The translations under genes were made by a program, and so were the position numbers. The notes under the pieces were generated by a model. It was not told the DNA's origin and made no database searches. It saw only the letters and a list, made by a program, of their open reading frames with translations. This document shows positions 59,101 to 64,000 of a stretch of DNA of 64,000 bases, piece by piece; positions within the stretch are counted from its first letter, which is position 1; every line of letters begins with the position of its first letter. The DNA is from an uncultured Eubacteriales bacterium (GTDB taxonomy: Bacteria > Bacillota > Clostridia > Christensenellales > Aristaeellaceae). Where the stretch lies: positions 1-64,000 of the forward strand of contig CADCFG010000001.1 of the NCBI GenBank assembly GCA_902800625.1, in the 5' to 3' direction.

Positions 59101-60722
59101 AGGCGGTCGAGGAGCAGCAGAGCGCGGTTTCCGCGCCGGCACTGTCCTTCTCCAGCGTGGTTGACGTGGTGGACGACATCAGCCTGATCGACAGCAGCGC
59201 CGATGAGTTGACCCTCAGCTTCCCTGCAGATGGCAATGTGGACAGCTATGAAGTGGCAGTCTACAAGGACGACCAGCTGCTGACCAGCACCGTGGTGGAC
59301 AAGAACACCGAAGCGCTGAGCGTCCACACTGCCGTGATGGAGCCCGACGCGGTCTATACCCTCAACGTGGTGGCCATCCCGGAGGGTGGCGCGGCTTCCG
59401 ATGGCGAAGCGGCAAGCGCTCAGTTTGCCCTGGACAGCTACGCCGGGGCACAGGCGGAGCCGCAGCCCGAGGTCGAACCCGAGCTGCAGCCCGAGGCCGA
59501 ACCCGAAGTGCAGCCCGAGGCCGAGCCCGAACCGCAGCCCGAGGTCGAACCCGAGCTGCAGCCCGAGGCCGAACCCGAAGTGCAGCCCGAGGCCGAACCC
59601 GAGCCGCAGCCCGAGGCCGAGCCCGAGCCGCAGCCCGAGGCCGAGCCCGAACCGCAGCCCGAGGCCGAACCCGAACCGCAGCCCGAGGCCGAACCCGAAG
59701 TGCAGCCCGAAACGGAAATCGGCACCGTGGGCGTACCGAGCATCAGCCTGGACTCTATCGGCTATGACGACAACGGCGCCGCCATCATCGACAGCGGCAA
59801 TGACAGCCTCCCCATGAGCTGGTACGCCGAGGGCGACGTCGCCTACTACCACGTGGAGATCCGCGATATGGCGGGCAGTCCGGTGGGCTATTGCGACACC
59901 GAGGATACCACCTATCCCGTGTCCACTGCGAACATTCCCGACGATGTGCCGTACCTGCTGTATGTGGTGGCAGTACCCTCCGGCGGAACCACCGAGAATG
60001 GCCAGGGCAGCAGCGCGATGTTCGTGGTGAAGGGCACTGAATCCGAACCTGAGCCGGAAGTTGTCCCCGAGCCTGAGCCGGAGTACGTTGAGCCCGAGCC
60101 GGAGTACACCGAGCCCGAACCGGAGTACACCGAGCCTGAGCCGGAGTACGTCGAGCCTGAACCCGAGTACGTCGAGCCTGAACCCGAGTACACCGAGCCT
60201 GAGCCGGAGTACGCTGAGCCCGAGCCGGAGTACACCGAGCCCGAGCCGGAGTACACCGAGCCCGAACCGGAGTACGTCGAACCCGAGCAGGAGTACACCG
60301 AGCCCGAACCGGAACCCGAAGGCATCGAGTACATGGGCTATACATGGAGTTCCACTATCGACGCAGGTTCCGACTCCGACCGGATCACGATCATCCAGCA
60401 GCGGCTGCAGGAGCTGGGCTGGTTGTCAAACGGATTTGGCAATTTCGGAACTCTGGACGACGCGACTGCCAGTGCCATAGCGGATTTCCAGAGCTACGTG
60501 AATTCCAACTCCGACCTGTACCTGCCGACCATCGACACGTCCTCGCCCACCATTGACGTGGACACCCTCTCCGCCCTGCTGGGCGACAGCGCCTGGTCTT
60601 ATGCGAATCCCTCCCCCGCCTCCGACGCCTCTGACGACGGCGGCTACGAGGAAGAGGGTTACGATGAAGGCTATGACGATTACGAGGAAGAGGACTATTA
60701 CGACGAGAGCGAAGATTACTGA
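56133..60722 (+). CDS. large secreted mosaic protein: propeller-like, peptidoglycan-binding and Ig-like repeats
   Basis: The 1529-residue product has a signal peptide ending near SASAEG (about 23). A beta-propeller-like domain (about 28-330) is followed by four peptidoglycan-binding-1-type repeats (about 374-440, 450-515, 523-590, 598-665). Then come four related Ig/fibronectin-like modules (about 673-783, 788-896, 996-1103, 1195-1300) separated by Pro/Thr-rich and Glu-rich spacers: 14-residue EQGEETPAAEAETT repeats, QPEAEPE repeats, and 7-residue EPEYTEP repeats. A degenerate peptidoglycan-binding-like unit (about 1402-1487) and an acidic Tyr-rich tail end it. No sortase signal, membrane anchor or catalytic motif is visible, so it is probably wall-bound. 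Confidence 0.85.
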   Translation: MKKTGVLLLALVLCLLSLCFASAEGGPVGRSGAIAAYVDGDGHIYLTGKAEAINKAPADSIVSADAYRVLFLSRDAANDSSDLYMIDMAAFQESVLAKDVHTAILAGDDTAYCVTNASRNQLIRLDLNTKASTTAYTAQEPIDRLYMSAEGLVVQLVDQAGNLLYAPETGTFEPYANELPRSGIVTDGYEVYLTDAGDLYFRNGFNYASEFLDGDVLAYTRMNNIIYYLSHAGSAVRLMEYDPSAQSADVVLTPETAMENQLTASANTLFMLGKDNTVYTVDVKKGTLAPFKRYDDFSGYGIPAGSAVDGLQIEGMSGQLNVYARLVEKTAKPDFSFIEFETETEVADPVLKLIDKLSMSGEATAWDELKPVEQYTTLSRGSRGDAVRAIQQPLYDLGYYDYYVDGIFGPRTENAIRILQDDLGLTVNGVANADLQRTILSGTLKAYDPYVELARGKRGMRVTRMQESLRDLGYLADAADGIFGPRTQKAVQLFQKENGLNVSDKATRETLKLLYSDRASRCSSYIDLYPGDTGYRVRELNNRLRELYYLESNVGSRYTSETTSAVRMFQRTAGLRETGQATVPVLKALFAHDAPEAPGYITLSRGDRNSRVERLQRRLKELGYYNDKVDGYFGKSTKKAVALFQRKVGLKPTGVATVRTQQLLFDPDAPVYVPPTVIGDPVISLDYYDRIEDNTYCVSDNSSSSGYITFSWFAEGDVKNYNVMIYDEDGNIILDQETMLTDTGVSVATLPYDVLYTIEVTAYPMDDDEEHITYATASFKRIEIPVVPEIGTIGNPEISVEPVARVENGISYVQPGNIVFHWKADGDVASYYWEIRDESDNIFLSANTTDEQTTISTTAINQGEQYAIFVYAIPTNGTIDNARVKFLRFSLPVVELPSPDPTPVPTPTPTPEPTPEPTPTPEAAFEAPAPVNIEQGEETPAADAAEPEQGEETPAAEAETTEQGEETPAAEAETTEQGEETPAADSEAPEAVEEQQSAVSAPALSFSSVVDVVDDISLIDSSADELTLSFPADGNVDSYEVAVYKDDQLLTSTVVDKNTEALSVHTAVMEPDAVYTLNVVAIPEGGAASDGEAASAQFALDSYAGAQAEPQPEVEPELQPEAEPEVQPEAEPEPQPEVEPELQPEAEPEVQPEAEPEPQPEAEPEPQPEAEPEPQPEAEPEPQPEAEPEVQPETEIGTVGVPSISLDSIGYDDNGAAIIDSGNDSLPMSWYAEGDVAYYHVEIRDMAGSPVGYCDTEDTTYPVSTANIPDDVPYLLYVVAVPSGGTTENGQGSSAMFVVKGTESEPEPEVVPEPEPEYVEPEPEYTEPEPEYTEPEPEYVEPEPEYVEPEPEYTEPEPEYAEPEPEYTEPEPEYTEPEPEYVEPEQEYTEPEPEPEGIEYMGYTWSSTIDAGSDSDRITIIQQRLQELGWLSNGFGNFGTLDDATASAIADFQSYVNSNSDLYLPTIDTSSPTIDVDTLSALLGDSAWSYANPSPASDASDDGGYEEEGYDEGYDDYEEEDYYDESEDY
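58930..59100 (+). repeat. 42-base tandem repeats in the mosaic gene
   Basis: Units of 42 bases encode EQGEETPAAEAETT, with near-identical DNA in the central copies and divergent outer copies. Confidence 0.8.
59455..59712 (+). repeat. QPEAEPE-coding tandem repeats
   Basis: Glu-Pro repeats with higher-order units (QPEVEPEL / QPEAEPEV) recur almost identically, including a larger duplicated block early in the tract. Confidence 0.85.
60048..60320 (+). repeat. 21-base tandem repeats coding EPEY(T/V/A)EP
   Basis: About twelve 21-base units, varying mainly at one codon (Thr, Val or Ala), form a Tyr-containing Glu-Pro rod. Confidence 0.85.
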
Positions 60723-60734
60723 TCCAAGCTATAA

Positions 60735-60766
60735 GGGAGGCTGCCATTTGGCAGCCTCCCGTTTTT
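60735..60766 (+). terminator. terminator of the mosaic protein gene
   Basis: Eleven-base perfect arms (60735-60745, 60750-60760) with an ATTT loop are followed by GTTTTTG, 12 bases after the stop. Confidence 0.9.
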
Positions 60767-60775
60767 GTATAAATC

Positions 60776-61795
60776 TCAAACTGTATCCAGAGTCTGTTTC
60801 GGCAGAAGCTCCGCGTGCGGGTGCACATCCCCTTTGCGGACCAGCTCCTCCAGCCAGCCGTCCATCAAGCGATTGAAGCCGTCCAGCGTGGCGACGCCAT
60901 TCAGGCGGACCAGCACATCGTCCGCCCCGGTGAACCCCGGCAGCATCCAGCCGCAGAACTTCCGCATTTCGCTCACCGCAACCTTCTCCGGGCGATGCCC
61001 GCAGGCCAGCGCCGCCAGTCGCTCCAGCAGCGCCACGCGCTCTGTCGCCGGCCTTTCGGGAATGTCCTCGCCCCGGCGAAGCCTTTGGATGTCGTCGAAG
61101 ATCCAGGGCTGCTTCAACGCCGCGCGGCCGATGGCCACACCCGCCGCGTTGGTCTGAACCAGAAAGTCAAGCGCGTCCCTTGCGCAGGTGACGCCGCCGT
61201 TGGCGTAGACTGGAATCGACACGGATTCGGCGATCCCGCGGATCCTCGCCGCATCCACCGGCCCCTTGTACATCTGCATGCGGGTGCGCCCGTGCAGTGT
61301 GACGCTGGAAAAGCCCATTGCTTCGGCTTCCCGCACCAGCTCCGGCGCGGTGATGCTGCTCTCATCCCAGCCCAGCCGCAGCTTCAGCTGTACCGGCAGG
61401 GACGTGGCGTCACGCACGGCCTTCATCACCTCGACGGCCTTCTCTGGCGTCTTCAAGAGCGCCGAGCCGTTGCCGCTGCCCACCACCTTGCGGGCCGGGC
61501 AGCCCATGTTGATGTCGATGGCGTCAAACCGCCCAATGGCCGTGAGCCTCCGGGCGGACTCCGCCATCATGGCCGGCACGCTGCCGATCAGCTGCGCCGC
61601 CAGGAAGCCCTCCCCGGGATAGCGCACCATCGTCTCCGCGAAGGTGTCGCTCAGCTTCTTTTTGGCGCGACCTAGCGCCAGGGACTGGATCATCTCCGTG
61701 GTCGCGCCGTCCGCGCCGTATTCAAAGCAGACCAGCCGAAAGGACGCCCGGGTCATGCCGTCCATGGGCGCCAGCAGGAACTTGGGTTCAGCCAT
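60776..61795 (-). CDS. dus: tRNA-dihydrouridine synthase
   Basis: The 339-residue FMN enzyme reduces uridines in tRNA D-loops. It has the LAPMDGMT start, the catalytic-Cys motif INMGCPARKVV, the LRLGWDESS segment, the LHGRTRMQMY substrate motif and the YANGGV phosphate site, typical of DusB-like TIM barrels. Its start lies five bases after the upstream stop, with a weak ribosome site. Confidence 0.94.
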   Translation of the reverse strand: MAEPKFLLAPMDGMTRASFRLVCFEYGADGATTEMIQSLALGRAKKKLSDTFAETMVRYPGEGFLAAQLIGSVPAMMAESARRLTAIGRFDAIDINMGCPARKVVGSGNGSALLKTPEKAVEVMKAVRDATSLPVQLKLRLGWDESSITAPELVREAEAMGFSSVTLHGRTRMQMYKGPVDAARIRGIAESVSIPVYANGGVTCARDALDFLVQTNAAGVAIGRAALKQPWIFDDIQRLRRGEDIPERPATERVALLERLAALACGHRPEKVAVSEMRKFCGWMLPGFTGADDVLVRLNGVATLDGFNRLMDGWLEELVRKGDVHPHAELLPKQTLDTV

Positions 61796-61799
61796 GCCG

Positions 61800-62939
61800 T
61801 CAGCCCGTCACGTTCAGCCGGGTGTCGCCGGTACGCTCGTAGCCCTGCTGCAAGAGCTGGGTGACATCCCAGGGACGGTCGGAATTCTCATACAGCTTCA
61901 GCAGATAATGATAGGGTTCCAGGGCGTCCGGCCGGATCTCGATACAGCGCTTAAGCATCTCGGTCTCCTTATCCACGTTTCCGGCCTTCTCATAGGCCAT
62001 CACCGCGGAGGAAGCGTAGTTGTAGTTATCCGGCTCGCGCTGCAGTGCCCGCTCGTAGAACAGGGCCGCCTGTTCGTATTGCTCCTCCTCAAAGGCCTTC
62101 GCGCCCAGCTCGGTATAGACATCCTTGTTCCAGGCCAGGTTGATCCGGGCCAGACTCTGCTGCCCTGCCTTGGAGAAGGCGAAGATCACAAACATCAGCA
62201 GCAGTATCACAAACAGAGCCAGCCCCACGATACCGCGGATATGGCGCATGAAGAAGCTGCCCTCATCCGCGTCCTCGTAGACGAATTCCTCTTCCTTCTG
62301 TTCCTTCTTTTTCCTCTTCGCGGGAGCGTCGAAATCATCATAATCGACGTCGCTGCCGTCCATGAAGATATCGTTTGGATCCATCTGCTTGGGCGGCACC
62401 AGCGTGCTCGCGCCGTTGCGGGCCTTTTCACGGACGGGTTTGTCCGCCTCCAGCTTTGGGGCGGCGCCGTCCAGGCGCACCGGTTCATAGTCGGCGCGCA
62501 CCTCCGGGGCCTTTTTCTCCGGGACGGCCTCCTCCTTGCGGCGGGCAATCTCCTCGCGCCAGTTATCGTCCTGTTCGGCCTTTTCCTCCAAGTCGATCGA
62601 GGCAAAGCCCTGGTCGCTCTCAACGGGATCGGCCCAGATGTCAAACTGTCGGCGGGAGCGATCCCACTCCAGCAGCTCCGCCTCCGCCTCGCCCATCTCC
62701 CGGGCGGGCTTCTCCGGCGCGCGTTTTTCAGGCTCGGAAGGTTCCTGTGCCGGTTCCGGTTCAGCAGGTGCTTCCGGTTCGGCAGGCGTCATCTCCGGCG
62801 CCGTCTCCATCCGGGCGGAATCCTCCGTCACAGCCTCCGGGGCCGCTTCGTCCTGTTCCGGTATGACGATCGCCTCCCCGCAGAACGGGCAGAACAGCAT
62901 CGTGTCGTTCACCTTTTTCCCGCAATGTGAGCAATACAT
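61800..62939 (-). CDS. zinc-ribbon, single-pass membrane, TPR-containing protein
   Basis: The 379-residue protein begins with a double zinc knuckle (CSHCG, CPFCG within the first 25 residues), continues with about 200 acidic Pro/Glu-rich, probably disordered residues, one membrane span (about 245-265, IVGLALFVILLLMFVIFAF), and a C-terminal outer domain with TPR repeats (YTELGAKAFEEEQYEQAALFYERALQ). ATG 62939 follows GGGAGGG. No named family beyond the zinc ribbon and TPR; a membrane scaffold role is inference. Confidence 0.75.
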   Translation of the reverse strand: MYCSHCGKKVNDTMLFCPFCGEAIVIPEQDEAAPEAVTEDSARMETAPEMTPAEPEAPAEPEPAQEPSEPEKRAPEKPAREMGEAEAELLEWDRSRRQFDIWADPVESDQGFASIDLEEKAEQDDNWREEIARRKEEAVPEKKAPEVRADYEPVRLDGAAPKLEADKPVREKARNGASTLVPPKQMDPNDIFMDGSDVDYDDFDAPAKRKKKEQKEEEFVYEDADEGSFFMRHIRGIVGLALFVILLLMFVIFAFSKAGQQSLARINLAWNKDVYTELGAKAFEEEQYEQAALFYERALQREPDNYNYASSAVMAYEKAGNVDKETEMLKRCIEIRPDALEPYHYLLKLYENSDRPWDVTQLLQQGYERTGDTRLNVTG

Positions 62940-62979
62940 TGGATTCCCTCCCTTTTGTCCGGTGTCGGCTTTAACGAAA

Positions 62980-63810
62980 TTACATGCCCCGCATGGCCTC
63001 GTAATCCGGGTCGCCATAGAAGGTGCGCTCCTCGCCGGCGTCGCCGCCCAGCTCCTCGATGGCGTTGCGCACCTCGATATAGTCCATGTAGGAGATGTCG
63101 GTCAGGCTCAGGAATGGCCGGAGCTCCTCGATGGCCCGGGCGTCGCCCAGCTTGCCGAGATAGGAAGCATAGAACGCGCGCGCGTCCGGGCGGTTGCGCA
63201 GCTTTTCGATCAGGTGCCGGTAGATGCGCTCGTCCCCGGGGAAGTTGACGCAGATTTCGAGTATGCGCATCTGCGCGAAATCCGATACGCTGTCATAGCG
63301 CTCCAGCAGCTCGTCCACCACGGAGCCGCCGTTCTCAGCGAGTTCATCCGCCGCCATTTCGTACAGGTTGTCGTCGTCATCCTTGTCAAGATCGCTCATG
63401 CAGACCAGGTCGATCATCAGCGGTTTGATGGCATCGCCGCCGATATCCCGCAGGATCGCCAGGGCAGTGGCCCGCAGGGAATCGGGATTGTCGGCGTTGC
63501 GCACCATGCGTTCAAGGAACGGCACGCAGCTCTGGCCCACGCTGACCACCCTGCTGTACAGCGGTTCGGGCAGACCGATGTCCCGCTTGTCGTACTCCTC
63601 CAGCAGTTTCATCAGATCCCTGGGCTCGCTGTAGCGCAGGAAGTACTCCCCGGGCTTTTCACCGTCCAGCCACTTGGCCGGGGCGTTCAGCCAGTTCAGC
63701 ATGATCTCGTTGTAGCTCTCCTCCACCTGCTTCTCGGTCATGTTCGGGTGCAGCGCCATCCAGGTGCGCACATAATCATAGAACTTTGCGTCAAAATCAT
63801 GGATCTTCAT
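62980..63810 (-). CDS. HEAT-repeat-like helical protein
   Basis: The 276-residue protein is built of helical repeats resembling HEAT/PBS-lyase repeats (SLRATALAILRDIGGDAIKPL, ARAFYASYLGKLGDARAIEEL, VRNAIEELGGDAG). Such proteins usually bind other proteins. An acidic DKDDDDN loop is near the centre. It begins within the end of the upstream gene (14-base overlap) and is 40 bases upstream of the zinc-ribbon/TPR gene. Confidence 0.7.
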   Translation of the reverse strand: MKIHDFDAKFYDYVRTWMALHPNMTEKQVEESYNEIMLNWLNAPAKWLDGEKPGEYFLRYSEPRDLMKLLEEYDKRDIGLPEPLYSRVVSVGQSCVPFLERMVRNADNPDSLRATALAILRDIGGDAIKPLMIDLVCMSDLDKDDDDNLYEMAADELAENGGSVVDELLERYDSVSDFAQMRILEICVNFPGDERIYRHLIEKLRNRPDARAFYASYLGKLGDARAIEELRPFLSLTDISYMDYIEVRNAIEELGGDAGEERTFYGDPDYEAMRGM

Positions 63811-64000
63811 CGCTCGTAATCTCTCCTATTCTTTCAAGGCTCCCCGCGATGCGCCGGGCGCAGAACACCAGCTGCCTCCGCGCGCAGCCGAAGTCCCTGG
63901 CCAGTCGATGAATGTCCGGCTTGGGGCCGTAGATCAGCATGTAGTTGTAAGCCAGCGCCGCCGCGGCGCTCTCCACCCGCAGCAGCGGGTCCATGCGGGT
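63797..64000 (-). CDS. partial gene of unknown function (3' end)
   Basis: Only the C-terminal part is in the window (at least 67 codons; the frame stays open to the edge). The visible sequence contains a likely helix-turn-helix-type stretch (IHRLARDFGCARRQLVFCARRI). A start at the in-frame ATG (63994) would make a 65-residue protein, but the gene may extend beyond. It overlaps the HEAT-repeat gene by 14 bases. Confidence 0.5.
   Translation of the reverse strand, partial: TRMDPLLRVESAAAALAYNYMLIYGPKPDIHRLARDFGCARRQLVFCARRIAGSLERIGEITSDEDP

Noticed and set aside
56100..59852. 1250-codon open frame antisense to the mosaic gene
   Set aside because: It mirrors the codon pattern of the real gene, and its sequence is low-complexity Gly/Leu/Phe repeats copied from the Glu-Pro tracts; no proper ribosome site.
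1..64000. CRISPR arrays, tRNA/rRNA genes, insertion sequences, prophage
   Set aside because: No regularly spaced repeats outside coding tracts, no cloverleaf or rRNA signatures, no transposase or phage structural genes seen on either strand.

Overview
The window reads as a chromosomal segment of a GC-rich, endospore-forming Firmicute of the class Clostridia. The evidence is its sporulation and germination genes: a gerA-type germinant receptor, spoIIAA-spoIIAB-sigF, the full spoIIIAA-AH set and spoVT. They sit among core Firmicute neighbourhoods: ctsR-mcsA-mcsB-clpC, miaB-ymcA-mutS-mutL-miaA and nusB-xseA-xseB-ispA-dxs-tlyA-nadK-argR-recN. Shine-Dalgarno sites are strong, GTG and TTG starts are common, and many genes overlap by 1 to 20 bases. 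I see no tRNA, rRNA, CRISPR array, insertion sequence or prophage.

Layout. 1-3.7 kb: gerA operon (minus) with a forespore sigma-G-type promoter. 3.8-5.3 kb: membrane-anchored metallophosphoesterase-like protein with a degraded metal site. 5.4-6.8 kb: radA. 7.1-10.2 kb: a plus-strand cluster of little-known genes (DUF5685-like, DnaJ-TPR-like, membrane zinc ribbon, DUF6062-like, Cys-rich 87-residue protein). 10.2-11.5 kb: a 105-bp imperfect inverted repeat followed by a tyrosine recombinase. 11.6-24.5 kb: minus-strand run of RNase HI, an orphan metal-binding lipoprotein, miaA, mutL, mutS, ricA, miaB, RNase G and two radical-SAM-associated genes. 24.7-25.9 kb: lysA. 26-29.1 kb: spoIIA operon, its sigma-H promoter starting on the stop codon of an FtsH-like protease gene. 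29.3-31.6 kb: class A penicillin-binding protein. 31.6-36.2 kb: CtsR regulon operon with its operator. 36.3-41 kb: mtnN, ispDF, rqcP, hup, mazG, spoVT. 41.1 kb: small thioredoxin-reductase-like Fe-S protein. 41.4-51.7 kb: recN back to asp23, mixing DNA repair, isoprenoid synthesis and envelope stress. 51.8-55.9 kb: spoIIIA operon with a 58-residue SpoIIIAF. 56.1-60.7 kb: a 1529-residue secreted mosaic protein. 60.8-64 kb: dus, a zinc-ribbon/TPR membrane protein, a HEAT-repeat protein and a partial gene.

How the parts fit. Sporulation control can be read directly from the DNA: a sigma-H promoter drives sigF, a sigma-F-like promoter precedes the penicillin-binding protein, a sigma-E-like promoter precedes spoIIIA and a sigma-G-like promoter precedes gerA. 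Together they follow the mother cell/forespore cascade from commitment to germination. The other genes are housekeeping: mismatch repair, RecN, exonuclease VII, tRNA modification, MEP isoprenoid synthesis and protein quality control.

The least explained items are the mosaic surface protein and its foldable leader, the inverted repeat beside the recombinase, the DUF5685/DnaJ/DUF6062 cluster, the minimal SpoIIIAF with a non-standard spoIIIAE start, and the degenerate phosphoesterase.
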